Assembly: GCA_029941825.1 (NCBI GenBank)
Contig: JAPYTM010000039.1
Coordinates: 1-7,884 of the forward strand
Length of the DNA: 7,884 nt
DNA from: Candidatus Nitrosopumilus sp.
GTDB taxonomy: Archaea > Thermoproteota > Nitrososphaeria > Nitrososphaerales > Nitrosopumilaceae
Direction: 5' to 3'
Of this stretch, positions 1-6,173 are shown in pieces. Position 1 is the first letter of the stretch. The number at the start of each line of letters is the position of its first letter. The notes below the pieces were generated by a model. That model was not told the DNA's origin and did no database searches. It saw only the letters and a list, made by a program, of their open reading frames with translations. The translations under genes were made by a program, and so were the position numbers.

Positions 1-663
1 AGTGAACAATATTATTTTAATTTCTCATTTTTCAAAGTAGATCCTAAATGGAGATGGATGGCAGATTTAGCAAAAGAAGAATCTGCAAAAGAAGTTGAAA
101 ACATAATTAATAATTCTGGAATTATGTTTAGATCATATTCTAATTTAGGTTTAAGAGATGATACTGATTTTCTATTTTGGTTTGCAGCAAAAACAATAGA
201 TGAAATTCAATTAGTTATTGAAAAATTATACAAAACAGTTTTTGGGAAATACATTATACCATCAAAAACATATTTGTCATGTACACGACCATCCCTTTAT
301 GTTCAAGAACAAAAATCTCATGGATTTGTAACAGGAAATGAACCAAAAAAACATGTCATAGTATATCCATTTACAAAAACAAGGAAATGGTATCATCTAG
401 ATAAAGAAAAACGACAAGAGATTATGGATGAACATATAGAGATAAGTAAAAAATATCCACAAGTTGTTCTAAACACAACATATTCTTTTGGAATTCATGA
501 TGAAGATTTCATGTTAGCATTTGAAGTAGATGATATCAGAGATTTCCAAAATCTAATCATGGAATTGAGAGAGTCAGAAGTGTCAAAATATGTCCAAAAC
601 GATATTCCAATGATTGTGAGTGTTAAAAAAGACATTATTCCATTGATAATTAGTTTAGGGTAG
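1..663 (+). CDS. Chlorite dismutase-fold heme protein, candidate coproheme decarboxylase (5' partial)
   Basis: This is the C-terminal 220 residues of a chlorite dismutase/HemQ (ChdC) family protein. The frame is open from base 1, and residues before the first ATG (base 58) already match the family start (FNFSFFKVDPKWRW). The true start is therefore left of the window, and ATG-58 is an internal Met. Counting from that Met, the family core is visible: YPF (Tyr103, codon 364-366) at the catalytic Tyr position of ChdC, WY at 111-112, and His126 (codon 433-435) at the proximal heme ligand position. SFGIHDEDF, then the ELRESEVSKY and DIPMIV blocks, follow. The distal residue, Gln in HemQ and Arg in true chlorite dismutases, aligns by eye with Leu138/Asn139, so chlorite-degrading activity looks unlikely. 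Family members bind heme or coproheme as soluble oligomers. Decarboxylation of coproheme to heme b is inferred from the nearby siroheme and heme genes. It ends 121 bases before the next gene. Confidence 0.85.
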   Translation, partial: SEQYYFNFSFFKVDPKWRWMADLAKEESAKEVENIINNSGIMFRSYSNLGLRDDTDFLFWFAAKTIDEIQLVIEKLYKTVFGKYIIPSKTYLSCTRPSLYVQEQKSHGFVTGNEPKKHVIVYPFTKTRKWYHLDKEKRQEIMDEHIEISKKYPQVVLNTTYSFGIHDEDFMLAFEVDDIRDFQNLIMELRESEVSKYVQNDIPMIVSVKKDIIPLIISLG

Positions 664-751
664 ATTAGAAAAAAAATCAAAACTAAATTAAATTTACTAT
701 TAAAACCAAAATATCATTGATGTAAATCTCGGATAAACATAAATGAAGAAA

Positions 752-760
752 TTTTAGATA
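752..760 (+). promoter_or_regulatory. Possible TATA box of the aldo/keto reductase unit
   Basis: TTTTAGATA lies about 25-33 bases before the ATG at 785, the spacing expected of a leaderless archaeal transcript. A second A/T-rich candidate (about 732-743, ATAAACATAAAT) would instead give a leader of about 20 bases containing GAGAGTGA (776-783), which partly resembles a Shine-Dalgarno sequence but sits very close to the ATG. I cannot decide between them. The rest of the 664-784 spacer shows nothing I recognise. Confidence 0.4.
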
Positions 761-784
761 TTCAGTAAATTCAAAGAGAGTGAA

Positions 785-1783
785 ATGAAATACAAAAAAC
801 TAGGTAAAAGTGGAATTAAAGTATCAGAAATAGGATTTGGTGCATGGAGTATTGCTCTTGATTGGTGGGGTAAAAAAATTGAAGAAGATGAAGCTAAAAG
901 AATGCTAAAAAAAGCATATGATTTAGGAATTAATTATTTTGAAACAGCAGACATGTATGGAAAAGGAAAAAGTGAGAGGCTCATTGGTGAAGTTTTCAAA
1001 GGAATGCGAAACGAGGTAGTTATTTCAACAAAATATGGTTATGATTTTTCAAATGTAGAACAAATTGGTCATACAGAATTACCACAAAGTTATGATCCAG
1101 CGTACACAAGAAAAGCATTAGATGCAAGTTTAGAAAGATTACAAACAGATTATATTGATTCATTTGGATTACACAATCCAAAACTAAAACATCTCAGAAA
1201 TGATGCAACATTTGATACAATTGATGAGTTGATAAAAGAGGGTAAAATTAAAGCAGCTCAAGTTGCACTAGGTCCAGCAATTGGATGGACACAGGAAGGG
1301 TTAGAAGCAATGGATAGAAAAAGTGTATCATCAGTACAAACAGTTTACAATATTTTAGAACAAACACCAGGAAATGAGTTACTTGAAAAAGCTGAAAAAC
1401 AAGATGTGGGTATTTTAGTTAGAGTGCCAGATGCATCAGGAATTTTAACTGGAAAAGTAAAAGCAGATACAGTAATTCCAAGTAATGATCATAGAAAAGA
1501 TAGAAAAGCTGAATGGAGAAAATCTGCACTAGAGAAAGTAGAACAATTCAGACCAATTGCAGAACGCAATGGCTTAAACATTACTGAATTTGCAATTAAA
1601 TTCATCTTATCAAAAAATAAGATTGCATCTGTACTCCCTACAGTTGTAAGTGAAGAAGAAATTGAAATGTTTGCAGCAATTTCAGATGGAAAATATCTTA
1701 GTTCATCAGACATGAAAGAAATTGATGATTTGTACAATACATGGCCAGAATACGAATTAAAAGCAACACCTCAAGCAAATTAA
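785..1783 (+). CDS. Aldo/keto reductase family oxidoreductase
   Basis: This is a 332-residue soluble TIM-barrel oxidoreductase of the aldo/keto reductase superfamily, which normally reduces carbonyls with NADPH. The length is normal. Landmarks in order are the N-terminal KYKKLGKSGIKVSEIGFGAW strand-turn, FETADMYGKGKSE (52-64), STKYGY (81-86), LERLQTDYIDSFGLHNP (116-132), and the C-terminal half with GILTGK. The catalytic tetrad would be residue 53, Tyr58, Lys83 and His130. Residue 53 is Glu where the family normally has Asp (five residues before the Tyr); the Asp at 56 is not at the catalytic position. The substrate cannot be read from the sequence. The gene is followed after seven bases by a small zinc-finger protein on the same strand, so the two are probably cotranscribed. 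The start at ATG-785 agrees with the family N-terminus. Confidence 0.9.
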   Translation: MKYKKLGKSGIKVSEIGFGAWSIALDWWGKKIEEDEAKRMLKKAYDLGINYFETADMYGKGKSERLIGEVFKGMRNEVVISTKYGYDFSNVEQIGHTELPQSYDPAYTRKALDASLERLQTDYIDSFGLHNPKLKHLRNDATFDTIDELIKEGKIKAAQVALGPAIGWTQEGLEAMDRKSVSSVQTVYNILEQTPGNELLEKAEKQDVGILVRVPDASGILTGKVKADTVIPSNDHRKDRKAEWRKSALEKVEQFRPIAERNGLNITEFAIKFILSKNKIASVLPTVVSEEEIEMFAAISDGKYLSSSDMKEIDDLYNTWPEYELKATPQAN

Positions 1784-1790
1784 TTTGTCG

Positions 1791-2129
1791 ATGGACAGAC
1801 AGATAGATTCTCAAAAAACTTTAGAAATAATAGAAAGAATGAAGCTTGCCAGAATTGGCGATTATAAAAAATGGAAAGCAATAATTAAAAAAATTAACAG
1901 TGATGAGCCGTTAAATCCGCTTCAAACAGAATATTTTTCAAACATGACAAGAATATACAAGAATTCGAATATCACTAGTAGGAGTAAGATATACCATACA
2001 AAATTATCAGAAAATGATAAAAAACCACCATGTAAAATGTGTGGCAATAATTCTACATACTATTGTAACATGAATGACCAATATTTTTGTACAATTCATG
2101 TCGTAGGACATGATGGAAATGAATTCTAA
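1791..2129 (+). CDS. Small protein with C-terminal B-box-like zinc finger
   Basis: This is a 112-residue protein. I chose ATG-1791; an in-frame TTG at 1785, one base after the reductase stop, would add two residues. Residues 1-75 are charged and probably helical (GDYKKWKAIIKKI, LNPLQTEYFSNM) and resemble no domain I can name. Residues 81-107 form a zinc site: Cys81-x2-Cys84-x7-Cys92-x7-Cys100-x2-His103-x3-His107. The first five ligand spacings equal those of B-box type 2 fingers, and the flavour (YYCNMNDQYFCTIH) is similar. B-boxes mostly mediate protein contacts, but a role here is unknown. It is probably cotranscribed with the aldo/keto reductase. Its TAA (2127-2129) overlaps the stop codon of the opposing gene. 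It could equally be a lineage-specific zinc-ribbon variant. Confidence 0.75.
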   Translation: MDRQIDSQKTLEIIERMKLARIGDYKKWKAIIKKINSDEPLNPLQTEYFSNMTRIYKNSNITSRSKIYHTKLSENDKKPPCKMCGNNSTYYCNMNDQYFCTIHVVGHDGNEF

Positions 2130-3151
2130 GAGTTAGGAATTGTGTCTTCCAGAGTAAAAGATCTTTCTACGAAATATTCAACTCTTGTTTTTTTGAATTC
2201 ACGAGTACTAAAAAGAATATCATAATCATCAACATGAATTTGATCTTGTATTGTTTTTGCTACATCATGTGCTTCATCTTGAGTTTTACAATGAATCATT
2301 GAAAATACATTGTATGGCCAATCAGGATATGTAGGTCGTTCATAACAATGACTTACCTGAGGAAATGAGCCTAGTTTTCCACCTACTTCAGATATTTTAT
2401 CTTCAGGTACTTTCCAAACTATCATTCCATTTGCAGTGAATCCAATTTGTCTATGTCTTAGAATAGCAGCAAATCTTCTCATTACACCAATGTCTTCATA
2501 ATGTTTCATCTTTTCAAATACTTCATTTTCAGTTAATCCAAGATTATTTGCAGCGTTTACAAAGGGTTCATCAATAATTTCCATGTTTTTTTGTAATTCA
2601 CGGATAAAGTTTTTGTCTTGTTCGGTTGGTTCAAATTTTATATTTTTAATTTCTTTTTTCTCTTCAGTTGGAGCAATATCATGTTTTTTTTCATCAACTA
2701 AATCTAGTTTAACGCCAATTTTGAATAGTTGTAAAGTTGGAAGCATTCGTACTTTTTTTATCCCTTGCAGTACATTGAATTTATCAAGTTCTGCTTTCAA
2801 ATCAGCTCCAGGTGGAACAGCTAGAGTAAACCAAAGATTAAACTCATGATCACGCTCATAATTATGGGTAACACCTGGATGACGGTTAATTTGACTGGCA
2901 ACATATTCTAGTTTGTCAGCTTCAATCTCCATTGCAACTAGTGAACTAGTGTATCCAAGTTTTCTAGTATCAAAAATTGCACTAAGTTGTCTTAGAACAC
3001 CAATTTCTTTTAGATTGTTTAGACGTTCTTTGACAATTTTTGGAGTAGTATTGAATTTTTTAGCAATGGAATCAAAAGGTCTTGTAACAAGTGGAAAGGA
3101 CCATTGTATTTCATTAAGAATTTCTTTATCCAAATTATCCATAGAAGTCAT
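2126..3151 (-). CDS. ahbAB: Fused siroheme decarboxylase AhbA-AhbB (Lrp/AsnC-like fold)
   Basis: This is a 341-residue protein made of two homologous Lrp/AsnC-like halves joined by a charged linker (about 158-172). Each half has a winged-helix region followed by a ferredoxin-like domain. The N-terminal half (LDKEILNEIQ, then HPGVTHNYERDHEFNLWFTL at 92-111) matches AhbA. The C-terminal half (RHRQIGFTANGMIVW, VSHCYERPTYPDWPYN, then LFSTREFKKTRVEYF at 313-327) matches AhbB. Together these decarboxylate siroheme to 12,18-didecarboxysiroheme in the alternative heme pathway. AhbA and AhbB are separate subunits in Desulfovibrio, while some NirD-L proteins are fused. Such genes are often mislabelled as Lrp regulators. 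ATG-3151 was chosen because TTTTTAATT sits 25-33 bases upstream, fitting a leaderless start. TTG-3175 (8 residues longer) and ATG-3142 remain possible. It is divergent from the heme operon. Confidence 0.87.
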   Translation of the reverse strand: MTSMDNLDKEILNEIQWSFPLVTRPFDSIAKKFNTTPKIVKERLNNLKEIGVLRQLSAIFDTRKLGYTSSLVAMEIEADKLEYVASQINRHPGVTHNYERDHEFNLWFTLAVPPGADLKAELDKFNVLQGIKKVRMLPTLQLFKIGVKLDLVDEKKHDIAPTEEKKEIKNIKFEPTEQDKNFIRELQKNMEIIDEPFVNAANNLGLTENEVFEKMKHYEDIGVMRRFAAILRHRQIGFTANGMIVWKVPEDKISEVGGKLGSFPQVSHCYERPTYPDWPYNVFSMIHCKTQDEAHDVAKTIQDQIHVDDYDILFSTREFKKTRVEYFVERSFTLEDTIPNS

Positions 3152-3154
3152 GTA

Positions 3155-3192
3155 ACCAGTAACTTTCCCATTCAATTAAAAACGTAACTGGT
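3155..3192. repeat. Inverted repeat and GTAAC motifs in the divergent promoter region
   Basis: ACCAGTAAC (3155-3163) and GTAACTGGT (3184-3192) form an inverted repeat matching at 8 of 9 positions, with a 20-base spacer. GTAAC itself occurs three times in the same direction (3152-3156, 3159-3163, 3184-3188). The two arms bracket the putative ahbAB TATA element, and the right arm ends 23 bases before the TATA box of the heme operon. This layout suits an operator, but the arms are short and chance is possible. Confidence 0.35.
3176..3184 (-). promoter_or_regulatory. Putative TATA box for ahbAB
   Basis: Read on the minus strand this is TTTTTAATT (with the adjacent G), centred about 29 bases before ATG-3151. 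That is the distance expected of a TATA element driving a leaderless archaeal mRNA. It is flanked by GTAAC-containing repeats that could form an operator. It was found by eye only. Confidence 0.4.
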
Positions 3193-3215
3193 ATTTTACG
3201 CATTAATTTCTAATA

Positions 3216-3223
3216 CATAAATA
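3216..3223 (+). promoter_or_regulatory. Putative TATA box of the heme biosynthesis operon
   Basis: CATAAATA (3216-3223), within a longer A/T-rich run, lies 23-30 bases before ATG-3246. No Shine-Dalgarno-like sequence precedes that ATG, and an in-frame TGA sits six bases upstream, so a leaderless transcript starting at or very near the ATG is the simplest reading. Confidence 0.5.
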
Positions 3224-3245
3224 GAAACTGAAGTCTTTTTGATCG

Positions 3246-3899
3246 ATGATAGTTAATCTTAATCTTCAGGATAAAACAATCATTGTGATTGGCGGTGGAA
3301 ATGAGGCACAAAAAAGAATCAATTACCTATTAAAGCAAGATTGTGAAATCACAGTAATTAGTGATTCAATAAACTCACAAATTAACAAATGGGTTAAAGC
3401 AAAAAAAATTAAATTTAAAAAACAAAAAATTCAAGATACTAAATTTATTTCAAAATTCAAACCACATATGATAATTACAACTACAAACAACAAAGCAATC
3501 AATCAAAAAATAATCAACAGTGCAAAAAGAAATAAAATAATTGCATACAGTTCAGATAATCCGGATGAAAGTGATTTTTCAAATCCTGCAATAATTGATT
3601 TTGAAAATATGATCCAGATTGCAATTTTTACTGGAGGTCAAAGTCCAGCAATGTCAAAGAAAATTAAAACAAAATTAGAAAAAATGTTGAAAAAAATAAT
3701 TACAAAAGAAGACATAGCTCAAATCAAAATTCAAAAGATCGCAAGAAAACTTGCAAAAGAAACTATTTCGACTCAAACTCAAAGAAGAGAGTATCTGCAC
3801 AGTATCATGATTGATAATGAGATTGATCAATTAATAAAAGACGGTCAGATGAAAAAAGCTGAAAAGCGAGCTAGTACAATATTGAGGGATTGGAAATGA
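3246..3899 (+). CDS. Precorrin-2 dehydrogenase / sirohydrochlorin ferrochelatase-like (Met8/CysG-N)
   Basis: This is a 217-residue soluble protein of the siroheme synthase N-terminal family. It oxidises precorrin-2 to sirohydrochlorin with NAD+ and in some members also inserts iron. The order of motifs is a Rossmann dinucleotide loop (IVIGGGNEAQKR, 13-24), ITTTNN (77-82), YSSDNP (101-106), PAIIDFENMIQIAI (114-127), the GGQSP loop (130-134), and an all-helical C-terminal dimerisation region. Asp104 aligns with the catalytic Asp104 of Salmonella CysG (NVVD there). The usual ATDD of the cofactor site is TTNN here, and the CysG Ser128 position is Thr129. The protein is unusually rich in Lys, Ile and Asn. 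It opens the operon, and its TGA overlaps the hemA ATG (ATGA), implying translational coupling. The product could feed both the siroheme/heme and cobalamin branches. Whether it chelates iron cannot be told. Confidence 0.85.
   Translation: MIVNLNLQDKTIIVIGGGNEAQKRINYLLKQDCEITVISDSINSQINKWVKAKKIKFKKQKIQDTKFISKFKPHMIITTTNNKAINQKIINSAKRNKIIAYSSDNPDESDFSNPAIIDFENMIQIAIFTGGQSPAMSKKIKTKLEKMLKKIITKEDIAQIKIQKIARKLAKETISTQTQRREYLHSIMIDNEIDQLIKDGQMKKAEKRASTILRDWK
3884..3888 (+). promoter_or_regulatory. Shine-Dalgarno-like site that decides the hemA start
   Basis: GAGGG ends seven bases before ATG-3896, inside the last codons of the upstream gene. This favours ATG-3896 over the in-frame TTG at 3890, which lies one base after the site and is too close. 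It fits reinitiation at the ATGA overlap. Confidence 0.55.
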
Positions 3900-5161
3900 A
3901 TCAAAATATCATAAATGCACGTGTAACTTTTCGTAATGCACCAATCCATATTCTTGAGAAATTTACAATAAGAAATGTAGAAAATGCATATGAGCAATTC
4001 AAAAAACATTCAGGGTTAGATGAATGTGTGATTATTCAAACATGTAACAGAATTGAGTTATTTGGAAAATCAAAAACATATGATCAAGAAAAAATTAAAA
4101 AAACATGGGCATCACTTACTGGCCTTGAGGAAGAGATATGTAATGATAATCTGGAATTTGTTGAAAATCACGAAGCATTACATCACCTATTGAAATTGAC
4201 ATCAGGGTTAGACTCCATGGTAATTGGGGAAGAACAAATTCTAGGTCAAATAAAAAATTCCATAACATCTGCAAGACAAGTAAAAGCATCAGGTCAACAC
4301 CTTAACACATTATTTGATAAAGCAATTAGAATTGGCACTAGAATTAGAAATTCAAGTGGTATTGGTCGTGGAGGTATTTCAGTTGGATCCATGGCAGTAA
4401 AACTTGCAGAAGAAAATATTGATGAATTAAAAACAAAGAAAATTTTATTGATTGGGACAGGTGAAGTATCTACTCTTGTTGCAAAATCATTACAAAGAAG
4501 AGGATATTCATTTGATGTTACAAGTAGAACCATTGGAAGATCACATACATTTTGTGAAACAATGGGAGGGGAACCAGTTAAATTTGAAAAAGTGTTTTCA
4601 GGATTTGATAATTATGATGTGTTATTTGTAGCAACAACTGCACCGTATTTTCTTGTAACATATGAAAGGATTATGGATGCCATGAAAGAAAAGAAAAATG
4701 GAATGATGGTGTTAGATTTATCAAATCCAAGAACTGTTGATGAAAAAGTTGCAACCATTGGAGGTGTAAAACTAATGAACTTAGATCAAATTGCAGAAAT
4801 GGTTGAAAAGAACATGAATGCACGATTAAACAAGGTAAAATCCATTGAAAATATAATTAACGAGGAAGTTTCTGTATTAGAAGCCTCAATGAAAAGATTA
4901 GATGCAGAACCATTGGTAAAAGACGTTTTCAAGAGTATAGAGTATTTACGAGAAAAAGAATTACGAAAAGCACTTCAAATGCTTGATGAAAAAGATGAGA
5001 AAAAGATCAGAATTATTGAAGAATTAACTAAAGCAGTTGTTGAAAGTATTGTTTCAACTCCAATGAATAATATCAGAAAAGCATCAGAACAAGGGAAACC
5101 GGACGTATTGGAATTAGCAAGTAAGTTATTTGACTATAAAAAACAGAATCAGGTAGACTAG
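3896..5161 (+). CDS. hemA: Glutamyl-tRNA reductase
   Basis: This is a 421-residue cytosolic enzyme that reduces Glu-tRNA(Glu) to glutamate-1-semialdehyde with NADPH, the first committed step of the C5 route to tetrapyrroles. From ATG-3896, the N-terminal catalytic domain carries the nucleophilic Cys50 in QTCNRIE. It is followed by the family signature SGLDSMVIGEEQILGQIK and the SVGSMAVKLAEE helix. The NADPH domain has LLIGTGEVS and then a VLDLSNPRTVD block. The C-terminal part is a long helical dimerisation region (about 310-421). Length and motif order are normal. The start overlaps the preceding stop by ATGA and has its own GAGGG site. The partner glutamate-semialdehyde aminomutase (HemL) is not in this window. 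HemA is the usual control point of the pathway, but I see no regulatory element of its own. hemB follows after 31 bases. Confidence 0.96.
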   Translation: MNQNIINARVTFRNAPIHILEKFTIRNVENAYEQFKKHSGLDECVIIQTCNRIELFGKSKTYDQEKIKKTWASLTGLEEEICNDNLEFVENHEALHHLLKLTSGLDSMVIGEEQILGQIKNSITSARQVKASGQHLNTLFDKAIRIGTRIRNSSGIGRGGISVGSMAVKLAEENIDELKTKKILLIGTGEVSTLVAKSLQRRGYSFDVTSRTIGRSHTFCETMGGEPVKFEKVFSGFDNYDVLFVATTAPYFLVTYERIMDAMKEKKNGMMVLDLSNPRTVDEKVATIGGVKLMNLDQIAEMVEKNMNARLNKVKSIENIINEEVSVLEASMKRLDAEPLVKDVFKSIEYLREKELRKALQMLDEKDEKKIRIIEELTKAVVESIVSTPMNNIRKASEQGKPDVLELASKLFDYKKQNQVD

Positions 5162-5163
5162 GA

Positions 5164-5173
5164 TTATATTTTA
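5164..5173 (+). promoter_or_regulatory. Possible internal TATA box before hemB
   Basis: TTATATTTTA lies 20-29 bases before ATG-5193, immediately after the hemA stop. It could give hemB a second, leaderless promoter inside the operon. GGAG (5177-5180) is also present but 12 bases from the ATG, rather far for a ribosome binding site. Both readings are by eye. Confidence 0.35.
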
Positions 5174-5192
5174 GTCGGAGAAAATTTCTAAC

Positions 5193-6173
5193 ATGTCATT
5201 TCCCATCAGACGTCTTCGTAGACTAAGAACATCCGAGAAAATGAGAGAATTAGTTCAGCAAACAACACTATCATCAAAGGATTTCATTTGTCCAGTATTT
5301 GTTCAAGAAGATCTACAATCTAAAATCAAAATAGAATCAATGTCAGAAATTGAAAGACTTCCACTAAAAGATGTAAATGACGAAATAGGAAAAATTAGTG
5401 CTTTAGGGATTCCGGCAATCATGCTTTTTGGAATTCCAACTCAAAAAGATGAAGCAGGGACTTCTGCATTTGATGATAACGGGATTGTTCAAAAGGCAAT
5501 TTCTCAGATTAGAGAAAATTTTGGAGATAAAATAGTGATCATGGCAGATGTGTGTTTATGTCAATTTACATCTACAGGACATTGTGGAATTATTCAAGGA
5601 AGTAAAATTGATAATGATACTAGTCTAGATACACTTGCAAAGGTTGCTGTTAGTCAAGCAAAGGCAGGGGTAGATACAGTATCACCATCTGCAATGATGG
5701 ACGGTCAAGTTGCAGCAATTAGAAAAGCACTCGATGATGAAGGATTTACAGATGTTTCAATAATGTCACATTCAGCTAAACATCGTTCAAACTTTTACTC
5801 ACCATTTAGAGATGCTGCAGAATGTGCACCAAAGTTTGGAGATAGAAAAACATACCAAGTTCCATATACAAATGCCAGAGAAGCAATGATGGAAGTTGAA
5901 ACAGACATTAACGAAGGGGTAGATATTGTAATGATAAAACCTGCATTATCTTATTTGGATCTAATAGCAGAAACAAGAAGAAAGTTTAACATCCCTGTTG
6001 CAGCATATAGTGTTTCAGGGGAATATGCATTAGTAAAAGCTGCATCACAATTAGGATATGTAAATGAAAATGATATCACACAAGAAATTCTTTATTCAAT
6101 TAAAAGAGCGGGTGCAGATATGATAGTAACATATTTTGCAAAATCAGCTTCTAAATTCCTACAAGAATCATGA
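5193..6173 (+). CDS. hemB: Porphobilinogen synthase (5-aminolevulinate dehydratase)
   Basis: This is a 326-residue cytosolic TIM-barrel enzyme that condenses two 5-aminolevulinates to porphobilinogen. It opens with the family start FPIRRLRRLRTSEKMREL. The metal site ADVCLCQFTSTGHCG (118-132) has all three zinc cysteines, Cys121, Cys123 and Cys131, so this is the zinc-dependent type rather than the Asp-rich magnesium type. The Schiff-base lysines are Lys196 in SHSAKHRSNFYSPFRDA and Lys249 in VMIKPALSYLD. PVAAYSVSGEYAL (268-280) is the C-terminal signature. Length is normal. It lies 31 bases after hemA, possibly with its own promoter. Its TGA (6171-6173) overlaps the ATG of the next gene (ATGA), so the 103-residue protein is probably translationally coupled to it. 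Confidence 0.96.
   Translation: MSFPIRRLRRLRTSEKMRELVQQTTLSSKDFICPVFVQEDLQSKIKIESMSEIERLPLKDVNDEIGKISALGIPAIMLFGIPTQKDEAGTSAFDDNGIVQKAISQIRENFGDKIVIMADVCLCQFTSTGHCGIIQGSKIDNDTSLDTLAKVAVSQAKAGVDTVSPSAMMDGQVAAIRKALDDEGFTDVSIMSHSAKHRSNFYSPFRDAAECAPKFGDRKTYQVPYTNAREAMMEVETDINEGVDIVMIKPALSYLDLIAETRRKFNIPVAAYSVSGEYALVKAASQLGYVNENDITQEILYSIKRAGADMIVTYFAKSASKFLQES

Noticed and set aside
58..60. ATG-58 as the start of the chlorite-dismutase-like gene
   Set aside because: The frame is open to base 1 and the 19 residues before it match the conserved N-terminal strand of the family, so the gene is cut by the window edge.
714..770. Possible box C/D guide RNA upstream of the aldo/keto reductase (TTGATGTA, later ATGAAGA)
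   Set aside because: No CUGA box D is present at the right distance, and the boxes are poor matches.
2583..3155. Plus-strand open frames at 2583-2849 and 2913-3155
   Set aside because: They lie antisense inside ahbAB, have low-complexity Ser/Phe-rich translations and match no family. They are shadows of the real gene.
2126..3175. AhbAB read as a plain Lrp/AsnC transcription regulator
   Set aside because: The HNY/HCYER and STREFKK signatures, the double-domain layout and the divergent heme operon fit siroheme decarboxylase. DNA binding is kept only as a possible second role.
3152..3175. TTG-3175 as the ahbAB start
   Set aside because: The eight extra residues (MNGKVTGY) do not look like the family start, and the TATA spacing fits ATG-3151. 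It cannot be fully excluded.
4294..4533. Minus-strand open frame inside hemA (likewise 495-680, 1489-1737, and 6327-6524 on plus)
   Set aside because: Each overlaps a clearly identified gene in another frame, has no start signal and shows no recognisable domain.
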